NCBI GenBank assembly: GCA_964400515.1
Contig: CAYNTJ010000002.1
Location: forward strand, 186,001 to 250,000
Length of the DNA: 64,000 nt
Origin: JAAYHV01 sp964400515
Lineage (GTDB): Bacteria > Bacillota > Clostridia > Peptostreptococcales > Anaerovoracaceae
Direction: 5' to 3'
How positions within the stretch are numbered: the stretch's first letter is position 1; each line of letters begins with the position of its first letter. The notes beneath the pieces are model-generated. The model was not told the origin of the DNA. It did no database searches and saw nothing but the letters and a program-made list of their open reading frames with translations. Position numbers and translations under genes: made by a program. Shown one piece after another: positions 42,975 through 52,163 of this stretch.

Positions 42975-44462
42975 TTAATATATTTTCTTGTTTTTAGCTT
43001 TTTCCATTTCGATGGCTTCTTCTTCACCCTCGACAACTATATCATGGATCTTTTTCTTAACGTCTTCAGGAAGTGGTTCAACCTCATAATTTTCCAGAAT
43101 ATTTATAGCCTTTTCTCTGGCTACTTCAAACATATCCTTTGAGCCACTCTTTTCCCAACTCTCTCTCATCTTACGGTTAATAAGTTCTGTGGTAGAAAGT
43201 TCCTGTCTCATATACTTTAATGTGTGCTTTTGAGCTAGGTAATTTCCGGCAGGTCCTACTGCTTTAATTACATCAAGAGCGATTGTGTCCTCATTAACAG
43301 GAATACCTTGCAAGATCCTACTTGACATGTGTACTATTTCCTGATCTATAAGGAGTTGCTCATAACTCATTGTCATACCCATTTCCAGCATACCCATTCC
43401 ATAAATTACGTTACTCCCGGTTAATGCAGGTAACATATTTGTCATGGTTTTTTCGTGGCCCAACTGCTCATCAAAGCATTTACTGTCGCCCTATGTACCG
43501 CCTACATTTGTAGGAATACCATAGTAATGTCCAAGCTGGCCAACAGCAGCTCCGCAAAGAGCATGTTCCGGCGCACCTACAGGTGACTGTGCTGTCTTCA
43601 TATCCATAATGGTAGTTGATGTTCCATAAAGTATTGGATTACCTTTATTTAGTATTTGTGAAAGAACAATTCCTCCAAGAATCTCAGCATTTGTTACAAC
43701 GAGAGTGCCTGCTAAGGTTGCAGGAGTTGTTCCTCCACATAGCCCCATTGATAATATATCAATCGGCAAGCCATATTGAGCAGATAACATGATTATACTT
43801 GTTTCATTTTCATTAATCTCCAGAGGACTGTTAGGGCAAGCTCCCATTGTTATAATTGGTCTTTCCCTCAGCTTATCGTATCCGCCCTGAATAATAGCTG
43901 CCATATCAATGAATCTTTTTGTATTCTTGATACCTTCCAAATCGTGGGCAAAATTCTTAGTCAAATTATTAAATACTACTTCAGCTTCGTGTAATGCTCT
44001 AACTTTTTGGTTAACATCACCTGCTGTTACTGCTATTGAGAAAACATTAGCAGCATCCATAGCATCTACAAATCTTGCCACATCACCCAAATCCTTTTTA
44101 GTGGATTCTCTAATTTCACCGGTATATGGGTCTTTAATAAATACGCCAGTACCAAAGTTTTTATAAGCTACTCTTTTGCCGCCCACCAGGCAGTCGTTCT
44201 TAGGATTTCTTCCGCACAGAGTAAATTCTGCAGGAGTTGATTCGATGGCATCATTTACTAAGTTTCTAGGGAATTTTACCCTATCGATTTCATAATCAAC
44301 TTCGCAACCTGCGCCTTCCAAAACTTCCAGAGCTTCTCTTCCGTGCATCTGTAGTCCGTACTCTTCCATTAATGTAAGAGTTGCTTCATGTAACCTATCC
44401 AAATCCTCATTGGTAAAAACGTGATAACCGGTTATATCTTTTTCATGAGTAAATTTACCCAT
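42975..44462 (-). CDS. mttB: Trimethylamine methyltransferase MttB, pyrrolysine-containing
   Basis: Demethylates trimethylamine onto the corrinoid of MttC. With the amber codon read through, the product has 495 residues, the same as archaeal MttB. UAG at 43493-43491 is residue 324, in the context GGT-Pyl-GDSKCFDEQ. The family is recognisable on both sides (TLMEEYGLQMHGREALEVLE early, NVIYGMGMLEMGMTMSYEQL late). Non-Pyl MttB relatives such as glycine-betaine methyltransferase MtgB have a sense codon here, so UAG indicates true trimethylamine use. The ATG at 44462 follows AGGAGG, 15 bases after mttC. Confidence 0.96.
43491..43493 (-). other. In-frame UAG read as pyrrolysine in mttB
   Basis: Amber codon at residue 324. 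The following nine sense codons and the next 163 residues stay in frame and in family. No frameshift is needed. Confidence 0.94.
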
Positions 44463-44477
44463 AATAACCTCCTATTA

Positions 44478-45125
44478 TTATAACTGTTCAATCCAGTTCA
44501 AAATGAAATTAACTGTATCAGATGCATCTTCGCAATATTCGTCTGCGCCGATTTTGTCTGCCCAACGCTTAGTTACAGGAGCTCCGCCAACCATAGTTTT
44601 TACATTGTCTCTGATTCCTGCTTCCTTTAATTTTTCCTCAATTTCTTTTTGTACTGTCATTGTAGTAGTAAGTAATGCACTGCTTCCAACAAACTCTGCT
44701 TTATGTTCGATTGCAGCGTCTACGAAATTCTGAGCAGGAACTTCTCTTCCTAAATCTATTACTTCCACTCCGTTAGTTTTTACCAGAGAAGCAACGATAC
44801 CTTTACCGATATCATGTACGTCACCCTCTACTGTACCAATTACTAAAGTTCCCTTAGCTTTAACATCTGTCATGTCCATTCTGCTTTCTATTTCAGCAGT
44901 AGCTAATTTCATAACTTCAGTAGCGAAAATCAATTCAGGTAAGAATATTTCTCCCATTCCAAACTGATCTCCCAAAACCTTCATACCGGCACTATATCCA
45001 TCAGTTAATAGATCTAATAGTTCAACGCCTTCTTCTTCTGCAGCATGCAAAGCTTCCATAGCCATATCTTCATCGGCTTCTATTATAGCTTGCTTTGCAC
45101 TTTCTAATACTTTTTCCTTACTCAT
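44478..45125 (-). CDS. mttC: Trimethylamine corrinoid protein MttC
   Basis: B12 carrier of 215 residues that accepts the methyl group from MttB. It has the helical cap domain, then the B12-binding motifs DVHDIGKG near residue 99, GSSALLTTTM near 144 and GGAPVTKRWADKIGADEY near 180. It is the first gene of the island in the transcribed direction, directly ahead of mttB, which fixes the pairing. The ATG follows GGAGG. It is close in sequence to the corrinoid protein at 39120-39800. Confidence 0.93.
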   Translation of the reverse strand: MSKEKVLESAKQAIIEADEDMAMEALHAAEEEGVELLDLLTDGYSAGMKVLGDQFGMGEIFLPELIFATEVMKLATAEIESRMDMTDVKAKGTLVIGTVEGDVHDIGKGIVASLVKTNGVEVIDLGREVPAQNFVDAAIEHKAEFVGSSALLTTTMTVQKEIEEKLKEAGIRDNVKTMVGGAPVTKRWADKIGADEYCEDASDTVNFILNWIEQL

Positions 45126-45252
45126 CTCATTACCTCCATCAAAATTTATAGATTTGTAATTTTTATCTTCTTATATCAATTACATACTAAACCCAGACAA
45201 CTATCATTTATATATTATATTTGAGTATTCATAGTAATATTTTTACCACTTG

Positions 45253-46167
45253 CTATTTTATCCACTTAATTTTCCTGAATATTCTTTGCAGTTTGCTTCT
45301 GCTTATTCTCTCCGCAGCCTCCAATAAATCCTCCCTGTTGTTTTTATATGGCTTGTTGTGCACATGCTCCGTAAGTAGATTCATAAGCTCATCAACATTA
45401 TTCCTATCCGCTATACCGCTTTCCATCAAATCATTTCTGTCTATGGCCAAATCTTCCGGGAATATGGGTTCCTTCTGTTTATATATCTCTTCTAATAAGT
45501 ATTTCTTGGAAAGATATCTGTATTCCGGGAATTCATAAGCCTTTATGTAGTTTGAAGACAGTCTAAACATGTAATCATAAACATCTTTACCGTTATTATA
45601 TATGAATCTCTTTAATTCATCCTTGTCATTTATTATGGTAAAATCTTCCAACTTATCTATGGCTACAAAGTATTTATAGTATTTCTCATCAAGATTGAGC
45701 AATCCCAAGGTGTCTAAGCTACTTGCCTTTGGGAATATCGTCAGCAGTAAAACAAACTTGTCCAGGCCGTCTCCCTTTACTTTTGATATATTTTTACCAA
45801 ATAAATTCAGATTAATAGTTATATTTTTGTTCAATTTAGTAAATAATTTAGGTAAACAAAATTCCAATATTTTAGTATTAATTATTGTTTCGATCATGTT
45901 TGTATCCGGTTCGCCATCCAATAATCTAACAATTTGAACCACCTTAAAATATTCATTGTTTATATAACTAATTCCATTGTTCTTTACCTTCTCATTCCAT
46001 TCTATTAAGTTATCTTTATTAAAGGTGCCATTTTTCATGAGATCAAAAAAAAGTGCTTCCAACTGCTCACATGGCCTTAATTCCTTGAATTTAGCGGGAT
46101 TTTTCATTGCTTCATTTAATTGTTCTTCATCCAATAGGGTTTTTTCTCCAATTATTTCTTTTGTCAT
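45253..46167 (-). CDS. Headless CCA-adding-enzyme-like protein of unknown function
   Basis: A 304-residue protein I could not name with certainty. Its C-terminal 100 residues follow the pattern of the body and tail domain of class II tRNA nucleotidyltransferases: a lead-in EPIFPEDLAI, then RNDLMESGI, then a helix and NREDLLEAAERI near 265-290. The N-terminal nucleotidyltransferase head with its GG and DxD motifs is absent, and so is an HD motif. It lies just upstream of mttC on the same strand, 127 bases away. A role in handling tRNA is only a suggestion. It stops at UAG, with UGA eight codons later. Confidence 0.55.
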   Translation of the reverse strand: MTKEIIGEKTLLDEEQLNEAMKNPAKFKELRPCEQLEALFFDLMKNGTFNKDNLIEWNEKVKNNGISYINNEYFKVVQIVRLLDGEPDTNMIETIINTKILEFCLPKLFTKLNKNITINLNLFGKNISKVKGDGLDKFVLLLTIFPKASSLDTLGLLNLDEKYYKYFVAIDKLEDFTIINDKDELKRFIYNNGKDVYDYMFRLSSNYIKAYEFPEYRYLSKKYLLEEIYKQKEPIFPEDLAIDRNDLMESGIADRNNVDELMNLLTEHVHNKPYKNNREDLLEAAERISRSKLQRIFRKIKWIK

Positions 46168-46338
46168 TGAATTTCCTTCCTTAAATTATTCTACTATTTT
46201 TTACCTAAGCAACTATATATATTACTTGTTTTTATTCCCTCTCTATTGTATTATTATAAATATCTCAGTATTTTACAAGTGAATATATTTATAATTTATA
46301 TAAATATATATATATGTAATTAATTAAAGGAGGCAACA

Positions 46339-47616
46339 TTGGAAAATTTTATTTTACCAAACAGAACAAATCATAATAACGACAGCTTCCTGTCATATTT
46401 AAAAAAATCAATAGAGTCCTTTTCAGATATAACGGGTATCCCCATCACATATTTAAACACCTCCTTTGAAGTGGAAAGCTTCGTTAACGAGGACAGAAAA
46501 ATATGTGGGATTTTCAGTTCATATAACGATCCTACCAGTATTTGCAGAAGCGGTCTTAAATCGGCATGTAAATTTGCCGCCAATTTAGGGGAACCATATA
46601 TATTCTTATGCCGCTCGGGGCTAACTAATATTGCCATAGCCCTAATAGTTAACGGTGAAACCGTAGGTTATGTCATAGCAGGTCCTATTATAATGGGGCA
46701 GGTTAGGGATAGTACCATATCCAAATTTGCTGCAATGAACAATCTTACTGACAACGAAAAAAACATAGCAAAAATGTTTTGTTCCACCATGCCCACATAT
46801 GAACCCAATAAGATTTCAAAATTGGCATTGCTTTTATATAACTCCGTAATATCCTCTATTGGGGTAAATACGGATTATCAGAGCTTGAGGGAAAACTACA
46901 AGGATGAAAGAGCTATAAATTATAAAATAAAGAATCTGCAGGATGACAGCAGCACAAGCTCCTCTGCGGATCTTGAAAACAATCTGATCAAAACCATTAT
47001 CAGTGGTCAGACGGAAGATGCCCTAAAGCAAGCTGATGACCTTTTGGAAAGCTTCTATATAAGGGAAAGGGGCGATTTGCCAGCCATCAAGGGTAAGGTT
47101 TTATGGATGTTTGCCATTATAATAAGAGCCGCCACGGAAAAGCATTCCAGCATAAATGAAATAATCGATTCCGAGCTGGATATAATCGTTAAGCTTAGTG
47201 ATGTGGAAAACTATAAACAGCTTAAAACCGAATCCATGAATCTAATTATAAAGATTTCCAAAAATCTTTTGACTTCGGTATATAATGGTAATTCAAAGAT
47301 AGTTTCAAATGCAATAAAATATGTTAACAGTAATTTTTCAAAAAGAATAACCCTAAAAGACATAGAAGAAAATCTGCATGTCAATTCTTCATATTTTTCT
47401 TCATTATTTAAAAATGAAATGGGAATAACCTTTATATGCTACATAAATCAGGTAAAAATAGATTATGCATGTAACTTGCTAAAGGACAGCACTCTTAGTA
47501 TAATCGATATAGCTTTAGAAATCGGATTTGATGATCAAAGCTATTTTACAAAAGTATTTAAAAAACAGTGCGGAATGACTCCAAAGGAGTATCGCCTATT
47601 AAATAGTAAAAAATAA
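46339..47616 (+). CDS. PocR-domain AraC-family transcriptional regulator
   Basis: A 425-residue regulator. Residues about 10-170 form a PocR-type ligand-binding domain (cysteines in SICRSGLKSACKFA and LCRSGLTNIAI). Residues about 325-425 are an AraC DNA-binding pair of helix-turn-helix units (RITLKDIEENLHVNSSYFSS and IIDIALEIGFDDQSYFTKVF). TTG at 46339 after GGAGG is the likely start. It is divergent from the gene ahead of mttC and is followed by a methyltransferase gene. I infer that it activates methylotrophic genes. Confidence 0.87.
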   Translation: MENFILPNRTNHNNDSFLSYLKKSIESFSDITGIPITYLNTSFEVESFVNEDRKICGIFSSYNDPTSICRSGLKSACKFAANLGEPYIFLCRSGLTNIAIALIVNGETVGYVIAGPIIMGQVRDSTISKFAAMNNLTDNEKNIAKMFCSTMPTYEPNKISKLALLLYNSVISSIGVNTDYQSLRENYKDERAINYKIKNLQDDSSTSSSADLENNLIKTIISGQTEDALKQADDLLESFYIRERGDLPAIKGKVLWMFAIIIRAATEKHSSINEIIDSELDIIVKLSDVENYKQLKTESMNLIIKISKNLLTSVYNGNSKIVSNAIKYVNSNFSKRITLKDIEENLHVNSSYFSSLFKNEMGITFICYINQVKIDYACNLLKDSTLSIIDIALEIGFDDQSYFTKVFKKQCGMTPKEYRLLNSKK

Positions 47617-47629
47617 AAAAGGAGACACT

Positions 47630-48511
47630 ATGAAAGACTATATATGTAAAGATAATACTTTTACGGGTATATCTAAAGAATTTGCCAGTGAGAACGGTTT
47701 ATCGCTGCCAAAACTATATCAAAATGCGGAAGATCTTTTCAAGGTTTCTGCATTGATACAAAGGCAGGAAAACAATCCGTTTTGTGTCCTACCCTTTGAT
47801 CCTTCCTTGACTGCCGAAGCTAAGGGTGCAGATATAAAATTGGATGACTCCAATCTGGGACCAAGAAAAAACAAGGATACTATATTTGAAGTCGAGGATC
47901 TATTAAAGCTTCCCGAAATGAATATCTATGAAGGCAGAATTAATGAAACCTTAAAAGCAGTGTCCCTGCTTAAAGAAAAGGGTTATCCCGCAGCTATTGA
48001 AATAACCGGCCCCTTTTCAATAATAAACGGATTTATGGATATACAGAAATTCTTAATGGCTTTTAGAAAAAAAGAAGATGTGATAAGGGAAATTTTATAC
48101 AAATTAAACTTTGACCTGGTTAATCTTTTTATCGAAGCAAAAAAAGCAGGTTCTGATGTTATATTTTATACCGATTCATCTGTGGGTACCAGCTTAATAG
48201 GGCCTAAATTCATGAGGCAGGTATTGGAATGGTCCACTCTGCCCCTGTTAGATGACCTTGATAAAAGGTTACCTGAGGATACATTGATATATCTATGTCC
48301 TAAGCTTACCTTTGCATTAACCGATAATAATTTTATCAGATGGGGAAAATTGCCTTTGGAGGCAGATATTCCATATGGAGAGGCCCTAATCAATTCCGTG
48401 GGTAAAATAAGGTTCAGCGGAAACACATGCCGTAAGCAATTGGGTAAAATTGCCCGGGGAAGCCTGCCTTACTTCGAACTTAAGGACTTGGTGCTGGATG
48501 TCGAAGAATAA
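47630..48511 (+). CDS. UroD-type methyltransferase (MtaA/CmuA-like)
   Basis: A 293-residue MetE/UroD-superfamily barrel related to corrinoid:coenzyme M methyltransferases. It is shorter than MtaA (about 340). The His-x-Cys zinc motif is not conserved: the strand reads LIYLCP. One cysteine survives in SGNTCRKQ. It starts 14 bases after the PocR regulator and is probably co-transcribed. Its substrate cannot be read from sequence. Possible roles are methyl transfer from a corrinoid protein or a non-catalytic sensor partner. Confidence 0.75.
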   Translation: MKDYICKDNTFTGISKEFASENGLSLPKLYQNAEDLFKVSALIQRQENNPFCVLPFDPSLTAEAKGADIKLDDSNLGPRKNKDTIFEVEDLLKLPEMNIYEGRINETLKAVSLLKEKGYPAAIEITGPFSIINGFMDIQKFLMAFRKKEDVIREILYKLNFDLVNLFIEAKKAGSDVIFYTDSSVGTSLIGPKFMRQVLEWSTLPLLDDLDKRLPEDTLIYLCPKLTFALTDNNFIRWGKLPLEADIPYGEALINSVGKIRFSGNTCRKQLGKIARGSLPYFELKDLVLDVEE

Positions 48512-48522
48512 ATCAAAAAAAT

Positions 48523-48555
48523 AAGAAGTGCCGGAAAATATTTCCGACACTTCTT
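48523..48555. terminator. Bidirectional intrinsic terminator
   Basis: AAGAAGTGCCGGAAA and TTTCCGACACTTCTT form a 15 bp stem with one mismatch and a 3-base loop. A and T tracts flank it. It separates the methyltransferase and racemase genes. Confidence 0.88.
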
Positions 48556-48561
48556 TTTATA

Positions 48562-49653
48562 TTATATGTAATAAAGCTTTACATTTCTGCAATTAGTCAG
48601 ATACACCATTGTTGCATAGAAGATTTCGAAGCTGAGAATATCTCCGACTTCCAGTTCCCCCTTGAAGTCCTCCACATCTATTATAGTGTGATCACTGGAT
48701 GCTCCAAGTATTTGAACCCCTTCCTCAATTGGCGCCAGCTCAAATGGATCTCCGTAATCAACCTTGCCTATTCCAAGCAATGCACGTTTTCGGATTCCTC
48801 TGTCTTCGTAAACCGGTTTGTGTCCAAAGGCATCAATTCCCATCTCTCCTATGGGGTGAGTTGGCTTATCCTTAAGCTCAATTACCTCGGCTTTTAATAC
48901 CAATGTGTCTTTATATAGGCAAGACATGTCATATCCAAAGAATCTTTCATTATCCTTACCAAGTATTATACCTTCTCCGACTCTAAGCATATTGATTCTT
49001 TCCGGCATATCATTGTCCCACAATCTCATAAGACTTGTGGTGGCTCCTCCGGAAATATATTCAAGGGTTCTTCCTATTTTTGCCTCGATTTTTTCTGCTA
49101 TTTCCACCAGTTCATCCAGCTTGTCTTTTGTAGGTAAAATGGAACCATAGCAACCCAAATTTGTGCCTACCCCGGATAAAATAAGGTTTTCCATATTATT
49201 CTCAACTTCCAATGCCACTTCAATAAGCTCATCCTTATCCCAAAAGCCTTCTCTTAAATCCCCCAGGTCTGCCATAAGGATAACATTATGCATTTTATTT
49301 TGAGAAGCAGCCGCACTATTTAATGCCCTAAGCACCTTTAATTCGCTGTTTAAGCTGTAATCGGTAAGCCTTACCACTTCATCAACTTCGCTTAGCATGG
49401 GAACTCTAAGGCATAGGTATCTGGTTTTCAAACCATAATTTATGCAGTCTTCTATCTGTTCCAGCCTTGAAGATGCTATCATCTTCGCACCACCATCTAG
49501 ATATTGCTTTGCCACCAAAGGTAAGCCCGTTGCCCCTTTAATAACACCTATCAAATCAATATTTTTTTCTGCACATCTCTTATTGATTTCCATTACATTG
49601 TGCTTGAGATGTCCTAAATTTATCTCAACACAAGGATACTGACGCTTTTCCAT
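48562..49653 (-). CDS. PLP-dependent alanine/ornithine racemase-family enzyme
   Basis: Fold-type III PLP enzyme of 363 residues. The PLP lysine is in IGVIKGATG near residue 39 and the C-terminal domain carries PIGEMGIDAFGHKP. It resembles the ornithine racemase of Stickland-fermenting clostridia rather than biosynthetic Alr. The ATG follows GGAGG. No ornithine aminomutase (oraSE) gene lies in the window. As a D-ornithine source it might touch the 3-methyl-D-ornithine theme of the pyl genes, but the pathway does not require it. Confidence 0.83.
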   Translation of the reverse strand: MEKRQYPCVEINLGHLKHNVMEINKRCAEKNIDLIGVIKGATGLPLVAKQYLDGGAKMIASSRLEQIEDCINYGLKTRYLCLRVPMLSEVDEVVRLTDYSLNSELKVLRALNSAAASQNKMHNVILMADLGDLREGFWDKDELIEVALEVENNMENLILSGVGTNLGCYGSILPTKDKLDELVEIAEKIEAKIGRTLEYISGGATTSLMRLWDNDMPERINMLRVGEGIILGKDNERFFGYDMSCLYKDTLVLKAEVIELKDKPTHPIGEMGIDAFGHKPVYEDRGIRKRALLGIGKVDYGDPFELAPIEEGVQILGASSDHTIIDVEDFKGELEVGDILSFEIFYATMVYLTNCRNVKLYYI

Positions 49654-49690
49654 TATACACCTCCAAATTTTTCCTACTATATAGATTATA

Positions 49691-49724
49691 TGTAAAAAAA
49701 TATTCCGAATATATCAGAATATTT
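49691..49724 (-). terminator. Terminator after nth
   Basis: On the minus strand AAATATTC and GAATATTT pair across 11 bases, followed by a run of T residues. Confidence 0.6.
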
Positions 49725-49760
49725 ATATAAATTATAAAATTTTTTATGTGAATTCATCCA

Positions 49761-50405
49761 TCAATATTCATAATTTTCCCTTAGATAATGATCACAATAA
49801 TCCTTTATTATGCACTCTTCACACTTTGGATTTTTTGCCGTGCAACAATTTCTCCCATGAAAAATCAGACTATGGTGGGTTTCCGTCCATCTCTCCTTTG
49901 GTACCACATTCATCAAATCCTTCTCCGTGGTATAAGCATCCTTACCGTTAGCCATACCTATTCTGTTTGACACCCTTAATACATGGGTATCCACTGCTAT
50001 TGCTTGATTACCAAAGCCTACTGAAAGAACCACATTTGCAGTCTTTCTCCCCACACCCTTAAGCTTTATTAGTTCTTCATAAGTTCTTGGCACCAAGCCA
50101 TGGTAGTCATTTACTATGGATTTTGATATTTCTATGATATTACCTGCTTTGTTCTTATATAAACCTATGCTTTTAATAATATCCTCCACATCCCCTTGTT
50201 TTGCCTGGGATAGAGCCTTTGCATCCGGATATTTCTCAAACAGATAAGGGGTCACCTTATTTACACTGTTATCTGTCGTTTGAGCAGACAGGGTCACGGC
50301 TATTAATAATTGAAAATTATCATTAAAATCCAGGGCACATTTTGCCTCAGGGTATTCAAGCTTCAATAAATCTAATATCAAAATCACTTCATTTAATTCT
50401 TTCAT
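49761..50405 (-). CDS. nth: Endonuclease III
   Basis: DNA glycosylase/AP-lyase for oxidised pyrimidines in base-excision repair. The 214-residue enzyme has the helix-hairpin-helix LKGVGRKTANVVLS with the catalytic lysine near 118, the catalytic aspartate in AVDTHVLR, and the C-terminal 4Fe-4S set C-x6-C-x2-C-x5-C (CTAKNPKCEECIIKDYC). The ATG at 50405 is better spaced from GAGAG than the one at 50414. It is divergent from the GntR gene. Confidence 0.96.
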   Translation of the reverse strand: MKELNEVILILDLLKLEYPEAKCALDFNDNFQLLIAVTLSAQTTDNSVNKVTPYLFEKYPDAKALSQAKQGDVEDIIKSIGLYKNKAGNIIEISKSIVNDYHGLVPRTYEELIKLKGVGRKTANVVLSVGFGNQAIAVDTHVLRVSNRIGMANGKDAYTTEKDLMNVVPKERWTETHHSLIFHGRNCCTAKNPKCEECIIKDYCDHYLRENYEY

Positions 50406-50507
50406 GGAATCCATCTCTCTTTTCTTTTTATTTCTATTGACAAATCATAATTTACCACTATAATTGTATACATTAGATGACATTTTATTAAGTAAGAAAG
50501 GCCAATT

Positions 50508-51173
50508 ATGATATCCATAAATCTAGGTGAAGACAGCACCAACCAACCTTTATCCAACAATCTTTTCTGCATGCTCAGAAAAGATATACTTTCCGGAAAG
50601 CTTAAATCCAAAGCCAAGCTCACAGAGCAAAGCATCTGCGAAAAATATAATGTAAGCAGAACGCCTGTAAGAGAAGCTTTACGGCAACTGGAAACCGAAG
50701 GGCTGATCGAAAACATTCCCAACAGAGGAGCTTTTGTTATCGGACTCAACAATCGCGATATCTCCGATATGTTTGAACTAAGGCGTATAACGGAAGTTCA
50801 AGCCATCGAATGGGCTATACTCAGAATGAAGGAAGATACCATCGACTCCTCGGAAGAAACCTTCGAATTTATGGAATTCTATACCATCAAAAATGATATA
50901 GAAAAGGTATTGAGTATCAATACAACTTTTCATAGTATACTATATAAAGCCACGGGAAACAAGATGTTGGAGCAAATGCTTAATTCATATCAGGTATATT
51001 TGAAGCATTCATCTCCCATATCCACCATCACCGATGATTATCTGACAACAATCCTTGCAGAGCACAAAGCTATTTTTACAGCTGTAAAGAACAGAAATGT
51101 AGCCGCCGGCAAGAAAGCAATGGATTACCATATGGAACAAACAAAATTAAGAAGAATGAGCAATTACTTTTAA
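50508..51173 (+). CDS. GntR/FCD-family transcriptional regulator
   Basis: A 221-residue regulator. The winged helix (about 20-85) contains LTEQSICEKYNVSRTPVREALRQLE split over the recognition helix, with the wing in GLIENIPNRGAFV. The C-terminal FCD effector domain (about 95-215) has the metal-site histidines expected (FHSILY near 143, EHKA, YHMEQT). Effector ligands of this class are usually organic acids or sugars. No target gene is evident. Confidence 0.9.
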   Translation: MISINLGEDSTNQPLSNNLFCMLRKDILSGKLKSKAKLTEQSICEKYNVSRTPVREALRQLETEGLIENIPNRGAFVIGLNNRDISDMFELRRITEVQAIEWAILRMKEDTIDSSEETFEFMEFYTIKNDIEKVLSINTTFHSILYKATGNKMLEQMLNSYQVYLKHSSPISTITDDYLTTILAEHKAIFTAVKNRNVAAGKKAMDYHMEQTKLRRMSNYF

Positions 51174-51184
51174 AGTAATTGCTC
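51158..51184. terminator. Bidirectional hairpin at convergent gene ends
   Basis: GAGCAATTACTTT and AAAGTAATTGCTC form a 13 bp perfect inverted repeat that contains the stop codons of both the GntR and hydrolase genes. A T-rich run follows on plus. Confidence 0.8.
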
Positions 51185-52096
51185 CTTTATTTTCTTTTCA
51201 AGCCAAATCATTATGTCCTCATAGACTTCCTGATTATTGGTTTCGTTTAATACTTCATGCTTGGCACCCTCATATATTTTCATGGTGACTTTGTCATTTC
51301 CGGCTTGTTCCAGCTGCTTAAAGTAGTATCTAGGTGCAATCCCCTTGTTTCCCGCAGGATCTTCCGAACCTGATATTATAAGTACCGGTACTTTCGGAAC
51401 CTTTTTTGCCCAATCTTTTTTTGTTACTCTTTTTAGTCCCACAAACATTTCCCTGTTTGCTGAAGCTGAAAAACTAAAACCGCAATCTTCGTCTTCAACA
51501 TATTTTTTTACCACATCCATATCCCTTGAAAGCCACGAGAATTTTGATATTTCACTGTCTCCCTCCGATTCCAAATTGGAATTCGTAAGCTTCTCTAAAA
51601 TTTTAGAAACAGAGGTAAACCCGTGCATGGCTATATGCATATTGGCTATTCCTATGGCAGCTCCCACAGATTTATTTGGAGCAACTGTTCCCGATAAAAC
51701 CAATCCGTCTATATCACCATAGGTTGAAGCATATAGCTCTGCCAAAATACTTCCCATACTATGCCCTATAAGTATCTTAGGTAATGCCCCGGATTCTTCT
51801 TCGGCATATTTAAATAGGGAATTCATATCCTCCAGCACATAATCAAATCCGCCTTTTTTCATTGCAAAGGTTCCCCTGTGACCTTGCTTGCTCATGCCGT
51901 GACCTATGTGATCATTGGCGTAAACATTGCATCCCACATCCGTTAGTCTTGTGGCAAAATCATCATATCTTTTGCTGTGTTCCGCCATACCATGGGCTAT
52001 TTGAACAATACACCAGGGCTTATCACTTATCCAGCTTCTTGAAAACAATTGGCCCTCCCCATTAGAGGAAACACGATAAAACTCTCTTCTTTCCAT
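51170..52096 (-). CDS. Alpha/beta hydrolase, monoacylglycerol-lipase-like
   Basis: Serine hydrolase of about 308 residues. Features include AHGMAEHSKRY near residue 37, the nucleophile elbow GHSMGS near 113, an aspartate region ISGSEDPAGN near 250, and the histidine in GAKHEVLNE near 285. The ATG at 52096 follows GGGAGG. It matches the Hydrolase_4 / lysophospholipase group. The natural substrate is unknown, and there is no signal peptide. Confidence 0.88.
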   Translation of the reverse strand: MERREFYRVSSNGEGQLFSRSWISDKPWCIVQIAHGMAEHSKRYDDFATRLTDVGCNVYANDHIGHGMSKQGHRGTFAMKKGGFDYVLEDMNSLFKYAEEESGALPKILIGHSMGSILAELYASTYGDIDGLVLSGTVAPNKSVGAAIGIANMHIAMHGFTSVSKILEKLTNSNLESEGDSEISKFSWLSRDMDVVKKYVEDEDCGFSFSASANREMFVGLKRVTKKDWAKKVPKVPVLIISGSEDPAGNKGIAPRYYFKQLEQAGNDKVTMKIYEGAKHEVLNETNNQEVYEDIMIWLEKKIKEQLL

Positions 52097-52163
52097 AATA
52101 ACCTCCCGCAATTTAGACTTTAGCATAATAAAATTATACTCCCTAAGTCATCTAATAGCAAGG

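Noticed and set aside
42950..43036. N-terminal extension of MtbB starting at 43036
   Set aside because: It overlaps the coding end of mttB in another frame. The GTG at 42949 has a good ribosome site and gives exactly 467 residues.
41546..44462. mttB and mtbB as pseudogenes broken by nonsense mutations
   Set aside because: Both interruptions are UAG at the known pyrrolysine position, the flanking sequence is intact, full lengths match archaeal enzymes, and a complete pyl cassette with tRNA-Pyl lies in the same cluster.
29948..45125. Archaeal origin of the whole window because of the pyl and methylamine genes
   Set aside because: The split PylSc/PylSn, the ferredoxin-type RACo, bacterial ribosome sites, CIRCE, dnaG-rpoD and secG all point to a bacterium. 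The cassette may have been transferred long ago, but no junction, integrase or repeat marks a recent insertion.
50402..50752. Minus-strand frame of 116 residues between nth and the GntR gene
   Set aside because: It overlaps the GntR regulator antisense and shows no domain or ribosome site.
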